A stretch of 64,000 nt of DNA from Mesorhizobium qingshengii (GCF_900103325.1 NZ_FMXM01000006.1:124001-188000); one strand, 5' to 3'. Counted from the stretch's first letter, positions 44,938 through 54,477 are shown. Translations and numbers: made by a program. Notes: generated by a model from the letters alone, not told the origin.

Positions 44938-46479
44938 CTAGGAAGCGAGCCGTTCGACGCGGCCGGTCTCCGGGTCGATGCCGTATTCCTTGAGCTTGCG
45001 GTAAAGCGTCGAGCGGCCGATGCCGAGGCGGCGGGCGACTTCGCTCATCTGGCCGTTGTAGTGATCGATGGCGAGCTTGATCATCTCGAGTTCGACGTCG
45101 GCCAGCGCACGCACATTGCCGCGATCGTCGAGCGCCCGCAACGTGCCGAAGCGGGACTGAAGCCTGGCCGGCGGATCAAGCTCTGTCATCGAGGTGGCCT
45201 CGCCCGGTAAAGCTTGCTCGTCGCGCTGCTGGATGTCCAGGGGCAAGGATAGTGGCGGCCTGACGCCATCGGCATCGAGATTGACAGTGCCTTCCACCTG
45301 CGCCCGGATCTGCGGGAAATCCTCGGTGGTCAGCACATCGCCTTCGCAAAGCACCGAGGCCCGGAAGACGGCATTTTCGAGTTGCCGGATGTTTCCGGGC
45401 CAGTCATAGGCCTGCAGCACGGCGAGCGCCGCGGCCGAGATGCCTTGCAGCCGATGACGCGGGTCGGCCGGCGCCACCTTCTGCATGAAATGCGCGACCA
45501 GATAGGGAATGTCGTCGCGACGGTCGCGCAGCGGCGGCACGAAGATCGGGTAGACGTTCAGCCGGTAGAACAGGTCCTCGCGGAACTTGCCGTCCTTGAC
45601 CTGTTGCAGCAGGTTGCGGTGCGTCGCCGAAATCAGCCTGATGTCGACCCTGACTGTCGAGCGGCCGCCGACCGGATCGACCTCGCCATCCTGCACGGCG
45701 CGCAGGAGCTTGACCTGCACGTCGAGCGGCAGGTCGCCGATCTCGTCGAGGAACAGCGTGCCCGAATGCGCCTCGACGAACTTGCCGGTGTGCTTGTCGG
45801 TGGCGCCAGTGAACGAGCCCTTCTCGTGACCGAACAGGATCGATTCGACCAGATTGTCGGGAATGGCGCCGCAATTGACGGTGACGAAGGGTTTCGAGCG
45901 GCGGTCGCCGCTGCCCTGGATGGCGCGCGCCACCAGTTCCTTGCCGACGCCCGACTCGCCCTCGATCAAGATCGGTATGTTGGATGCCGCCGCCTTCTGG
46001 CCAAGGCGGATCACCCTGTCCATGGCCGGGCCGTGGGTGATCATGTCCTTGAAGGTCAGAAGGCCGCCGCGACGGCGCGACGTGCGTTTGACCTCGCCCT
46101 CGACGGCCTCGACCTTGAGCGCATTGCCGATCGACGCCTGCAGCCTGTCGGGAGACGCTGGCTTGACGACGAAATCGAAAGCGCCGTGGCGCATCGCCGA
46201 GACCACGGTCTCGATGCCGCCCTGGGCGGTCTGCACGATCGTTGGGACATTTATGTCGCGCTCGCGCATCGCCTTCAGCACGCCGATGCCGTCGAGACCG
46301 GGCATGACCAGATCGAGGATGACCACCGAGACGTCGCGGGCGCCGGGCCCATCAAGGACATCGAGCGCGGCCGCGCCGCCGTCGACGACGATTGCCGTAT
46401 GGCCGAACCGCGTCACGGCGGCCTCCAGCAGCCGGCGCTGCACGGGATCGTCATCGACTATGAGTATGGAACCTGTCAT
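44938..46479 (-). CDS. NtrC-family sigma-54-dependent response regulator
   Basis: This 513-residue protein has the standard three parts: receiver (about 1-120, phosphoacceptor in [12 protein letters not shown]), AAA+ domain with Walker A GESGVGKE and [12 protein letters not shown], and a Fis-type HTH ([19 protein letters not shown]). The sigma-54 contact loop reads GSFTGA rather than GAFTGA. No sensor kinase is adjacent, so it is an orphan by position. Its target genes are unknown. Confidence 0.9.
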   Translation of the reverse strand: MTGSILIVDDDPVQRRLLEAAVTRFGHTAIVVDGGAAALDVLDGPGARDVSVVILDLVMPGLDGIGVLKAMRERDINVPTIVQTAQGGIETVVSAMRHGAFDFVVKPASPDRLQASIGNALKVEAVEGEVKRTSRRRGGLLTFKDMITHGPAMDRVIRLGQKAAASNIPILIEGESGVGKELVARAIQGSGDRRSKPFVTVNCGAIPDNLVESILFGHEKGSFTGATDKHTGKFVEAHSGTLFLDEIGDLPLDVQVKLLRAVQDGEVDPVGGRSTVRVDIRLISATHRNLLQQVKDGKFREDLFYRLNVYPIFVPPLRDRRDDIPYLVAHFMQKVAPADPRHRLQGISAAALAVLQAYDWPGNIRQLENAVFRASVLCEGDVLTTEDFPQIRAQVEGTVNLDADGVRPPLSLPLDIQQRDEQALPGEATSMTELDPPARLQSRFGTLRALDDRGNVRALADVELEMIKLAIDHYNGQMSEVARRLGIGRSTLYRKLKEYGIDPETGRVERLAS

Positions 46480-46635
46480 GACTAGTACGACTATGCCCGC
46501 CCGAGGAATTCTGCCCTGTGGACCATCTTGGCACAGGGTTCTAAATAAGGTTTCAAAAAACCCGGTGAACGAATTCCTTAGGATTTGACCGGCTTCACGT
46601 TTCTCCTTGAACCTTGGTCACGGAAGGTGTTGGCA

Positions 46636-48474
46636 ATGCGCATGGTTTCTGGTCGTCAGCTTGCGGCGCCAACGTCCAGTCAGGGCGCGGCAGAGCTTGG
46701 CGACCTGCCGGAGTGGAACCTTGCCGATCTCTATGCCGGCATGGAGGCGCCGGAACTGAAGCGCGACATCGCCAAGGCCGCCACTGACGCGATCAGCTTC
46801 GAGAGCCGCTGGAAGGGCACGCTGGCCGCCGAGGCCGGGCGCGGCAGCGCCGGCAGGCTGGGCGAGGCGCTTGTCGCCTACGAGGCGCTGGAGGAACTGA
46901 TCGGCCGCATCGTCTCCTATGCGGGATTGATCTACGCCGGGAACACCGCCGATCCGCAGCGCGCCAAGCTCTATGGCGACATCCAGGAGAAGATGACCGA
47001 CGCCAGCGCCCATCTTCTCTTCTTCACGCTCGAACTCAACCTGATCGACGACGCGGCGATCGAAGGCGCGCTGGCCGCCGATCCCGCGTTCGGCCACTAC
47101 CGGCCATGGGTGCTCGATCTGCGCAAGGACAAGCCCTACCAGCTCGAGGATCGCGTCGAACAGCTCTTCCACGAGAAATCGATCACCGGGCGCGGTGCCT
47201 GGAACCGCCTGTTCGACGAGACGATGACCGACCTTCGTTTCGACATCGATGGCGAGGAGCTGACGTTGGAACCGGCGCTCAACCGCCTGCAGGATGCCGA
47301 TGGCGAGGTGCGCCGGCGGGCCTCCGAGGCGCTGGCCGCGACCTTCCGCAAGAGCCTGCGCACCTTCACGCTGATCACCAACACCTTGGCCAAGGACAAG
47401 GAAATATCCGACCGCTGGCGCGGCTTCGAGGACATCGCCGATTCACGTCATCTCGCCAACCGTGTCGAGCGCGGCGTGGTCGATGCGCTCGACACCGCGG
47501 TGCGCGAGGCGTATCCGCGCCTGTCGCACCGCTACTACGCGATGAAGGCACGCTGGCTGGGTATGGAGGTGATGAACCACTGGGACCGCAACGCGCCGTT
47601 GCCGGATACGCCGCAGGCGATCATCGGCTGGGACGAGGCCAGGAACACCGTGCTTTCCGCCTATCAACGTTTTTCGCCCGACATGGCCGAGATCGCGCGA
47701 ACCTTCTTCGACCGCAACTGGATCGACGCGCCGGTGCGGCCGGGCAAGTCGCCCGGCGCCTTCGCGCATCCGACCGTGCCGTCGGCGCATCCCTATGTCC
47801 TGCTCAACTACATGGGCAAGCCGCGCGATGTGATGACGCTGGCGCACGAGCTTGGCCATGGCGTGCATCAGGTGCTGGCCGGCGGCCAGGGCGCGCTGAT
47901 GGCCTCGACGCCGCTGACGCTGGCCGAAACGGCGTCGGTCTTCGGCGAGATGCTGACCTTCCGCTCGCTGCTCGACCAGACCTCCGACAGGCGCGAGCGC
48001 AAGGCCATGCTCGCCCAGAAGGTCGAGGACATGATCAACACGGTCGTGCGTCAGATCGCCTTCTACGAATTCGAGCGCAAGGTGCATGCCGAGCGCAAGA
48101 ATGGCGAACTGACCTCCGACAGGCTGGGCCAGTTCTGGCTGGAGGTGCAGGCTGAAAGTCTCGGGCCGGCGATCAAGCTGCGCGAAGGCTACGAGGTGTT
48201 CTGGACCTACATCCCGCACTTCATCCATTCGCCCTTCTACGTCTATGCCTATGCTTTCGGCGACTGCCTGGTGAACTCGCTCTACGCGGTCTACCAGAAC
48301 GCCGAGCGCGGCTTCCAGGACAAGTATTTCGAGATGCTGCGCGCCGGCGGCACCAAGCATCATTCCGAGCTTCTGGCCCCCTTCGGCCTCGACGCCACCG
48401 ATCCCGCCTTCTGGCAAATCGGCTTGGGCGTGATCAGCGGCCTGATCGACGAACTCGAAGCGCTCGACGCATGA
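46636..48474 (+). CDS. oligoendopeptidase F, M3 metallopeptidase
   Basis: This 612-residue zinc peptidase cleaves short peptides. The zinc site HELGH is in TLAHELGHGVHQVLAGGQGA, with the distal Glu in LAETASVFGEM. ATG at 46636 with a GGAAGG RBS is the likely start. The PepF N-terminal domain begins at about residue 40. It is probably cytoplasmic. It is divergent from the response-regulator gene with a 156-base gap. Confidence 0.93.
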   Translation: MRMVSGRQLAAPTSSQGAAELGDLPEWNLADLYAGMEAPELKRDIAKAATDAISFESRWKGTLAAEAGRGSAGRLGEALVAYEALEELIGRIVSYAGLIYAGNTADPQRAKLYGDIQEKMTDASAHLLFFTLELNLIDDAAIEGALAADPAFGHYRPWVLDLRKDKPYQLEDRVEQLFHEKSITGRGAWNRLFDETMTDLRFDIDGEELTLEPALNRLQDADGEVRRRASEALAATFRKSLRTFTLITNTLAKDKEISDRWRGFEDIADSRHLANRVERGVVDALDTAVREAYPRLSHRYYAMKARWLGMEVMNHWDRNAPLPDTPQAIIGWDEARNTVLSAYQRFSPDMAEIARTFFDRNWIDAPVRPGKSPGAFAHPTVPSAHPYVLLNYMGKPRDVMTLAHELGHGVHQVLAGGQGALMASTPLTLAETASVFGEMLTFRSLLDQTSDRRERKAMLAQKVEDMINTVVRQIAFYEFERKVHAERKNGELTSDRLGQFWLEVQAESLGPAIKLREGYEVFWTYIPHFIHSPFYVYAYAFGDCLVNSLYAVYQNAERGFQDKYFEMLRAGGTKHHSELLAPFGLDATDPAFWQIGLGVISGLIDELEALDA

Positions 48475-48851
48475 AACGCATCTCGTAGATCTCATCTGTT
48501 CGCAAAGCAGTTTAGCCGGAATGCATATGGGGAACGGCTCTATTCTTGGCCTAAATATCCGTTCTTGAAGTACTCTCCACGGAAGTTTTCCGATAGCTTT
48601 CCACAAGCTCTATGGTAGCTTCGCTCCAAGCTCAGCCGGAGCCCATGCGGATCGGCGAGGAGAAGTCTCAGCCGGACGTGGCGCTCAGGCGAACGCGACA
48701 ACGGCCGTTGGCCATGGGCAAGCAAAGCCATCGCCGACAGCTCGACCGAAGCCGGCTGTTCTGCGAACCCGCGGAACCACCATCGAGTAGTCCTTAGCCG
48801 AAAGTCATGGCCTCATGCCACGGCAGACGGACCTGACTGGAGAAAGAGACA
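48475..48851 (+). other. intergenic region, no recognised gene
   Basis: This 377-base stretch contains a possible 61-codon frame at 48612-48797 with no sensible start context, a composition unlike neighbouring genes and no recognisable family. I treat it as the upstream region of the helix-hairpin-helix gene, with an RBS GGAGAAAGAG near 48840. Confidence 0.45.
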
Positions 48852-49646
48852 ATGGGCACTTTTTTCTACATGCTCCTGGCGTTCCTTGTGGGTTTGTTGG
48901 TTGGCTGGTTCATCTGGGGGCGTCTGCGTGGTGAGCTCGACAGCGTGCGCGGCGACCTCGACCGCACACGCAGCGAACGCGACAGGCTGCGCGCCGACAG
49001 CGACCGCCTGACCGGCGAACTGGATGCATGCGGCAAGACCCGCGCCGACCTCGAGCGCCGGCTGCGCGAAGCGCAGGCAACGCCCGCTGCCGGGACCAGC
49101 GCGGCAAAGCCGGCCAGCCAGGCGCCCGCGGCTTTGATGTCGACACCAGCGCCAGCCAAATCCGCTCCCGCAAAGCCTGCACCCGCCAAGCCGGCCGCCG
49201 CGAAGGTCGCCCCTGCAAAATCGGCGGCGCCAAAGCCAGCCGCGGCGAAACCCGCGGCCAAGGTAACGGCGCCAGCCAAATCCGTGGCGAGCAAGCCGGC
49301 CGCCACGGCCTCGGCAGCCAAGAGTTCGGCCGCGCCAAAGGCGGCGGCCGCCAAGAAAGCGGCGCCGGCGACAGCCAAGCCAGCATCCGGAAAGCCCGAT
49401 AATCTACGCCGGTTGATCGGCATTGGCCCGGCCAACGAGAAGCTGCTCAAGGCGCAGGGTGTCACCAGCTTCGCCCAGATCGCAGCCTGGACCGCCGCCG
49501 ACATCAAACGGATCGAGGATGTCATGAACTTCGACGGCCGCATCGCGCGCGAACGCTGGATCGAGCAGGCCAAGCTGCTCGCCGCCGGCAACGAGAAGGA
49601 ATTCGCCAAGCAGTTTCCGACGGCGGGAACCGCCAGCAACACCTGA
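48852..49646 (+). CDS. membrane-anchored protein with coiled coil, Ala/Lys/Pro repeats and helix-hairpin-helix domain
   Basis: This 264-residue protein has an N-terminal helix (about 4-23, FYMLLAFLVGLLVGWFIWG), a charged coiled coil (about 25-75), a long stretch of PAK/PAA repeats (about 80-180) like histone H1 tails, and a C-terminal domain with LRRLIGIGPANEKLLKAQGV and FAQIAAWTAADIKRIEDVMN. The last is a helix-hairpin-helix of the COG3743 type. Function is unknown; a DNA-binding tether at the membrane is a speculation. A strong terminator follows. Confidence 0.75.
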   Translation: MGTFFYMLLAFLVGLLVGWFIWGRLRGELDSVRGDLDRTRSERDRLRADSDRLTGELDACGKTRADLERRLREAQATPAAGTSAAKPASQAPAALMSTPAPAKSAPAKPAPAKPAAAKVAPAKSAAPKPAAAKPAAKVTAPAKSVASKPAATASAAKSSAAPKAAAAKKAAPATAKPASGKPDNLRRLIGIGPANEKLLKAQGVTSFAQIAAWTAADIKRIEDVMNFDGRIARERWIEQAKLLAAGNEKEFAKQFPTAGTASNT

Positions 49647-49671
49647 GCGGTTGGCAAGCTCCAACGATTGC

Positions 49672-49709
49672 AACCGGCGGCGCAACCAGGGCGCCGCCGG
49701 TTTGCTTTT
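49672..49709 (+). terminator. intrinsic terminator after helix-hairpin-helix gene
   Basis: AACCGGCGGCGC (49672-49683) and GCGCCGCCGGTT (49691-49702) form a 12-bp stem with a 7-base loop, ending in TTTGCTTTT. Confidence 0.85.
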
Positions 49710-49740
49710 GGCCGCGAGGTCGGCTCAGAAGCCTTCCCGA

Positions 49741-49776
49741 AGGTCGGCCCAAAAGGTCGGCCCAAAGGTCGGCTTT
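49741..49776. repeat. short tandem repeat AGGTCGGCCCAAA
   Basis: Three consecutive units of 12-13 bases, AGGTCGGCCCAAA, AGGTCGGCCCAA and AGGTCGGCTTTG, lie here, and a fourth partial copy lies near 49717. It is in the gap before pabB and outside any gene. Confidence 0.6.
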
Positions 49777-49866
49777 GAGGGAGAGGCTGCCGTTCCCTCG
49801 ATTGCGCGTGAGCGGCCCCCCATATAGAGCGGTCGATGGCTTCATAGACCGCAGCATCCGAGTCCC

Positions 49867-51012
49867 ATGTCCCTGCCCGCCGCAATTTTCCGCAACGACG
49901 AAAGCGCGCGCGAGCTCGTTTTCGACCGGCCGGCCGAAATCATCGTGGCGCATGAGGCAAAGGATTTCGGACCGGCGCTGGCGGCGGCCCAGGCCGCGCA
50001 CGATGCCGGCAAATGGCTGGCCGGCTATTTTTCCTACGAGGCGGGCTACCTGCTCGAACCAAAGCTCGTTCCCCTGCTGCCGGACGGACGCCGCACCCCT
50101 CTTGTCTGCCTGGGTGTCTTCGATGCGCCTGTCGAACAGGCGGTGCCGCCCCGCAATGCCGCGGCGACCAACGGCCCGATCTTCGATGCTCGCGCAACCT
50201 GGTCGTTCGAGGACTACGAAAAGCGCTTCGCGCGGCTGCACCGGCACATCAGGCAAGGCGATTGCTACCAGGGCAACCTGACCTTCCCGGTGCATGCGCA
50301 ATGGTCGGGCGACCCGCTGGCCGCCTTCGACGCGCTGACCGAACGCCAGCCGGTCAAGTATGGCGCGCTGGTCGCGCTCGGCGAGCCCATCGTGCTGTCG
50401 CGTTCGCCGGAGCTGTTCTTCGAGATCGACGCCAAAGGCATGATCGAGACGCATCCGATGAAAGGCACGGCGCCGCGTGGCGCGACCAAGGCGCAGGACG
50501 AACGGCAGAAGATCTTCCTGCGCAACGACGAGAAGAACCAGGCCGAAAACCGGATGATCGTCGATCTCCTGCGCAACGATATATCGCTGATTAGCGAGGT
50601 CGGCACGCTGGAGGTGCCGGCGCTGTTCCGCATCGAGACCTATCCGACCGTCCACCAGATGGTGAGCGACGTCAGGGCAAGACTACTGCCCGGCCTCACC
50701 ATCCGCCAGATCTTCGCGGCGCTGTTTCCTTGCGGTTCGATCACCGGTGCGCCAAAGATTCGCGCCATGGAGATCCTGCACGACCTGGAGGCAACGCCGC
50801 GCGACGTCTATTGCGGTGCCATCGGCTGGATCGCGCCCGGCGGCACGATGCGCTTTTCCGTGGCGATCCGCACCATCTCGCTCTTTTCCGGCGGCGAGGC
50901 AGTCTACAATGTCGGTGGCGGCATCGTCTTCGATTCGACGGCGCAGGAGGAGTATCAGGAGTGTCTCTTGAAAGCGCGCTTCGCGACGGGAACGCCGCCA
51001 ATTTCGACCTGA
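49867..51012 (+). CDS. pabB: aminodeoxychorismate synthase component I
   Basis: This 381-residue chorismate-binding enzyme converts chorismate to 4-amino-4-deoxychorismate on the way to folate. IETHPMKGTAPRG, NRMIVDLLRNDISLIS and ALFPCGSITGAPKIRAMEIL with YCGAIGWIAPGGTMRF are the family motifs. It is shorter than E. coli PabB (453), with a reduced N-terminus. The glutamine-amidotransferase component PabA is not nearby. It overlaps the pabC gene by 52 bases. Confidence 0.92.
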   Translation: MSLPAAIFRNDESARELVFDRPAEIIVAHEAKDFGPALAAAQAAHDAGKWLAGYFSYEAGYLLEPKLVPLLPDGRRTPLVCLGVFDAPVEQAVPPRNAAATNGPIFDARATWSFEDYEKRFARLHRHIRQGDCYQGNLTFPVHAQWSGDPLAAFDALTERQPVKYGALVALGEPIVLSRSPELFFEIDAKGMIETHPMKGTAPRGATKAQDERQKIFLRNDEKNQAENRMIVDLLRNDISLISEVGTLEVPALFRIETYPTVHQMVSDVRARLLPGLTIRQIFAALFPCGSITGAPKIRAMEILHDLEATPRDVYCGAIGWIAPGGTMRFSVAIRTISLFSGGEAVYNVGGGIVFDSTAQEEYQECLLKARFATGTPPIST

Positions 51013-51623
51013 TCGAGACCATGCGGTGGGAACCCGGCTCGGGCTTTCTGCGGTTCGAGCGCCATCTGGCGCGTCTCTACGGGTCGGCGGCGGAACTGGG
51101 CTTCCGCCATGATCCGGGCAAGGTCGGCGAGGCCCTGAGCAGCGCGGTAAACCGGTCCGGCATTGCATTGCGCACGCGCCTCGTCCTGTCGCGCGACGGC
51201 GAGGTGTCCGCCTCCGCGCAGCCCTATGAACCCCTCGCCGCCAACAAGGTCTGGGTGCTGCGGCTGGCGCGGACAAGGCTCGATTCGCACGACATGCTGC
51301 TGCGTCACAAGACCAGCCGGCGGCAGGTCTACAGCCACGCCCGCGCCGAATATCTCATCACCCAGGCCGACGAGGTGCTGCTGGCCAATGAGCGCGGCGA
51401 AATCTGCGAAGGCACCATCACCAACGTCTTCGCCGATCTTGGCGACGGCATGCTGGCGACGCCCCGGCTCGACTGCGGCCTGCTGCCTGGTGTATTGCGC
51501 GCGGAGCTTCTGGATGAAGGCCGCGCACACGAGGCGATATACAGCTTGGCTGATCTGCAATCCGCCAAGGCGCTGTTCGTTGGCAACTCGCTGCGCGGAC
51601 TGATCCCTGCGAGACTCGCCTGA
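50961..51623 (+). CDS. aminodeoxychorismate lyase-like aminotransferase class IV
   Basis: This 220-residue fold-IV PLP enzyme probably completes p-aminobenzoate synthesis. The PLP lysine is in LLRHKTSRRQVYSHA, and the family block is ADEVLLANERGEICEGTITN. The GTG at 50961 has a GGAGGAG RBS inside pabB. It is short compared with E. coli PabC (269), so other class IV aminotransferase roles are possible. Overlap with pabB supports joint function. Confidence 0.82.
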   Translation: MSLESALRDGNAANFDLIETMRWEPGSGFLRFERHLARLYGSAAELGFRHDPGKVGEALSSAVNRSGIALRTRLVLSRDGEVSASAQPYEPLAANKVWVLRLARTRLDSHDMLLRHKTSRRQVYSHARAEYLITQADEVLLANERGEICEGTITNVFADLGDGMLATPRLDCGLLPGVLRAELLDEGRAHEAIYSLADLQSAKALFVGNSLRGLIPARLA

Positions 51624-51649
51624 GAGCCAAACTTATCCGAGAGAATGCC

Positions 51650-51937
51650 ATGTTCATCGTTTCGCTGAACTACAAGGTGCCGCTGACCGAGATCGACCGC
51701 TTGCAGGCGGCGCATGTCGAATGGCTGAAGGCCTGCTATGCGGAAGGTATCTTCGTCGCCTCCGGGCCGAAGAAACCGCGGACCGGCGGCATCATCATCG
51801 CGCGCGGCTCTCGCGACGTGCTTGACGCCAGGTTGACCGCCGACCCTTTCGCCAAGGCAGGCGCGGCCGATTACGATGTCACCGAATTCGTGGCGAGGAT
51901 GACCGCGGCCGGGCTCGACACTTTCAGGGAAGCATGA
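51650..51937 (+). CDS. YciI-family protein
   Basis: This 95-residue YciI-type protein starts MFIVSLNYKVPLTEIDRLQA, carries AHVEWLKACYAEGIFVASGP with the conserved His, and IARGSRDVLDARLTADPFAK. The family has a possible enzyme pocket but unproven function. It overlaps the DUF3445 gene by 4 bases (ATGA at 51934). Confidence 0.88.
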   Translation: MFIVSLNYKVPLTEIDRLQAAHVEWLKACYAEGIFVASGPKKPRTGGIIIARGSRDVLDARLTADPFAKAGAADYDVTEFVARMTAAGLDTFREA

Positions 51938-52872
51938 GCTTGGCCAAGGTCCTGCCCACCCATACGCCCTATGACGGCTCGTCGAAACTCTTCACCATCG
52001 GGCTGAAGCCGCTCGATCCGGCGGACTGGATCGAGGTCGACGACCATCTGCTGCCATATCTCGCCGAGAAGCGCCGGCTCTATGCCGAAATCCCCGAGCG
52101 GGTTTTCGTCGAGGAGGACGACACGCGAGACGCCCAGCAGGAAGTGCTCGACCTGCTCGGCACGCATTTGCTGGAGAAGTTTCCCGACACCTATCGGAGG
52201 ACCGGTTTGGGCGTCGAGGCAGTGGGCGCGGCGAGCCGTCTCACAGCTCCTTCCGGTCTCGATGGCGCCCCGCTTGTCGCGGCCTCGCTGCTCATCCAGG
52301 AAGATCTGATACTGATGCGCCGCGACGACAATGGCTGGCGGCTTGTCGCCGGCTCGCTGTGCTTTCCCTCGTCCTGGTCGCTGGTCGAGAAATTCGGCCG
52401 GCCGCTGCAGGATATCCATGCGCCGGTGCCGGGTTTCGGTCCGGGCACAAGGCCCGCCGAGCTGATCAACCGCATGTTCGACGGCCTCCAGGGCCAGGCC
52501 GTCGAGCGCTACAACTGGTCGATCCAGTCGGGCGACGCACTCTATCATCCGCTCTCCGACCTGCAGCGCATCGACCGCGCCACCAACCGCCCGTCGCGGT
52601 TTCCGGATGGCGACATCGACGCGCATGCCTTCATCCGCGTCGAGCGGCAGACGCTGAGGAAGCTGCCGGTATCGCGCGACATCCTGTTCACCATCCGCAT
52701 CCACCTCGATCCCCTGGCGGTGCTGGCGCGGCATCCGGATCGGGGGAAGCTCGCGATGTCTTTCGCCGCCCAGCTCGAAGCCCTCGATCTCGCCCAGCTC
52801 GACTACAAGGGCCTGACATCAGATCGCGACCGGCTGGTCGTCGTCCTTAACCACATGGCCAATGACGCGTAG
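51934..52872 (+). CDS. DUF3445 protein, heme-dependent oxidative N-demethylase-like
   Basis: This 312-residue protein is of the DUF3445 family, whose studied member is the alpha subunit of a heme-dependent oxidative N-demethylase. The family pattern includes VAGSLCFPSSWSLVEKFGRP, IHAPVPGF and NRMFDGLQGQAVERYNWSIQ. The other subunits of the studied enzyme are not adjacent, so the reaction here is unknown. Translation is coupled to the YciI gene. Confidence 0.85.
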   Translation: MSLAKVLPTHTPYDGSSKLFTIGLKPLDPADWIEVDDHLLPYLAEKRRLYAEIPERVFVEEDDTRDAQQEVLDLLGTHLLEKFPDTYRRTGLGVEAVGAASRLTAPSGLDGAPLVAASLLIQEDLILMRRDDNGWRLVAGSLCFPSSWSLVEKFGRPLQDIHAPVPGFGPGTRPAELINRMFDGLQGQAVERYNWSIQSGDALYHPLSDLQRIDRATNRPSRFPDGDIDAHAFIRVERQTLRKLPVSRDILFTIRIHLDPLAVLARHPDRGKLAMSFAAQLEALDLAQLDYKGLTSDRDRLVVVLNHMANDA

Positions 52873-52933
52873 CCGCTGGTTGGCGCTTTTCGCTGGTTTG
52901 TGACAATGATCTGTGATGTAGCGCATGGCCGCC

Positions 52934-52954
52934 GGGCAAAAATGCCCAGTTTTT
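52934..52954 (+). terminator. weak terminator-like hairpin before homospermidine synthase
   Basis: GGGCA (52934-52938) and TGCCC (52943-52947) form a 5-bp stem with an AAAA loop, followed by AGTTTTT. The stem is short, but the T tract is good. It could end the pab-YciI-DUF3445 transcript 49 bases before the homospermidine synthase start. Confidence 0.4.
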
Positions 52955-53002
52955 GCGCGTGTTTTCCACGGTTTCCTAAGTTTTGAAGGAGTGTTCGATA
53001 AA

Positions 53003-54448
53003 ATGGCGACTGAAAACTGGCCCGTTTACGGTGAGATCACCGGCCCTGTCGTGATGGTCGGCTTTGGTTCGATCGGCCGGGGAACGCTGCCGCTGATCGA
53101 ACGCCATTTCAAGTTCGACAAGTCGCGCATGACGGTCATCGACCCGCGCGACACCGACCGCAAGCTGCTCGACGAGCGCGGCATCGCCTTCGTTCAGGAA
53201 GCCGTGACCGAGAAGAACTACAAGAAGCTCTTGACGCCACTTCTGACCAACGGTGGCGGCCAGGGCTTTTGCATCAACCTGTCGGTCGATACCGGCTCGG
53301 TGGATCTGATGCGGCTCTGCCGCAAGCTCGGTGTGCTCTACATCGACACCGTCGTCGAGCCATGGCTTGGTTTCTACTTCGATGCCAATGCCGACAATGC
53401 CAGCCGCACCAACTATGCGCTGCGCGAGGCGCTGATCAAGGAAAAGCACGACAAGCCCGGCGGCGCGACGGCGGTCTCCACCTGCGGCGCCAACCCCGGC
53501 ATGGTCTCGTGGTTCGTCAAGCAGGCGCTGGTCAACCTCGCCACCGATCTTGGCCTCGAGTTTTCCGAACCCGCACAGGAAGATCGCGAGGGCTGGGCCA
53601 AGCTGATGAAGAAGGCCGGCGTCAAGGGCATCCACATCGCCGAGCGCGACACCCAGCGCGCCAAGAAGCCGAAGCCGATGAATGTGTTCTGGAACACATG
53701 GTCGGTCGAGGGCTTCATCTCCGAAGGCCTGCAGCCCGCCGAGCTCGGCTGGGGCACGCATGAGAAGTGGATGCCGAAGAACGCCAAGAAGCACAAGAAT
53801 GGCTCCAAGGCCGCGATCTATCTGGAGCAGCCCGGCGCCAACACGCGGGTGCGCTCATGGTGCCCGACGCCCGGCCCGCAATACGGCTTCCTGGTCACGC
53901 ACAACGAGGCGATCTCGATCGCCGATTTCTTCACCGTGCGCGGCAAGAAGGGCAAGGTGCATTACCGCCCGACCTGTCACTATGCCTACCATCCCTGCAA
54001 CGACGCGGTGCTGTCGCTGCACGAGATGTTCGGCGCCGCCGGCAAGTCTCAGCCGGTACACCATGTGCTCGACGAGAATGAACTGGTCGACGGCGTCGAC
54101 GAACTCGGCGTGCTGCTCTACGGCCACGACAGGAACGCCTACTGGTACGGCTCGCATCTCTCGCTCGCCGAGGCGCGCAAGCTGGCCCCCTATCAGAACG
54201 CCACCGGCCTGCAGGTCACCTCGGCGGTTCTCGCCGGCATGGTCTGGGCATTGGAAAACCCGCAGGCCGGCATCGTCGAAGCCGACGAGATGGACTACAG
54301 GCGCTGCCTGGAAGTGCAGTCCCAGTATCTCGGGCCGGTCGAGGGCCACTACACCGACTGGACGCCGCTCGATAACCGCCCCGGCCTGTTCCCGGAAGAC
54401 CTCGACCGGAACGACCCGTGGCAATTCCGCAACATCCTCGTTCGATAG
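53003..54448 (+). CDS. hss: homospermidine synthase
   Basis: This 481-residue NAD-dependent enzyme joins putrescine units to make sym-homospermidine, a main polyamine of rhizobia. The N-terminal Rossmann motif is VVMVGFGSIGRGTLPLIERH. Further conserved blocks are INLSVDTGSVDLMRLCRKLG, STCGANPGMVSWFVKQALV, and RPTCHYAYHPCNDAVLSLHE. The ATG at 53003 with an AAGGAG RBS is preferred. It stands alone on its transcript but acts with the ornithine decarboxylase at 27930-29063. Confidence 0.95.
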   Translation: MATENWPVYGEITGPVVMVGFGSIGRGTLPLIERHFKFDKSRMTVIDPRDTDRKLLDERGIAFVQEAVTEKNYKKLLTPLLTNGGGQGFCINLSVDTGSVDLMRLCRKLGVLYIDTVVEPWLGFYFDANADNASRTNYALREALIKEKHDKPGGATAVSTCGANPGMVSWFVKQALVNLATDLGLEFSEPAQEDREGWAKLMKKAGVKGIHIAERDTQRAKKPKPMNVFWNTWSVEGFISEGLQPAELGWGTHEKWMPKNAKKHKNGSKAAIYLEQPGANTRVRSWCPTPGPQYGFLVTHNEAISIADFFTVRGKKGKVHYRPTCHYAYHPCNDAVLSLHEMFGAAGKSQPVHHVLDENELVDGVDELGVLLYGHDRNAYWYGSHLSLAEARKLAPYQNATGLQVTSAVLAGMVWALENPQAGIVEADEMDYRRCLEVQSQYLGPVEGHYTDWTPLDNRPGLFPEDLDRNDPWQFRNILVR

Positions 54449-54477
54449 CACCCTGCGGAGCATATCTCCCTGCCTTG

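Noticed and set aside
46529..46540. Sigma-54 promoter (TGGCAC) before oligoendopeptidase F
   Set aside because: The -12 element TTGC is missing at the required spacing (AGGGTTCTA follows).
48612..48797. Possible 61-residue protein
   Set aside because: No RBS, no family, and a composition typical of non-coding DNA in this window.
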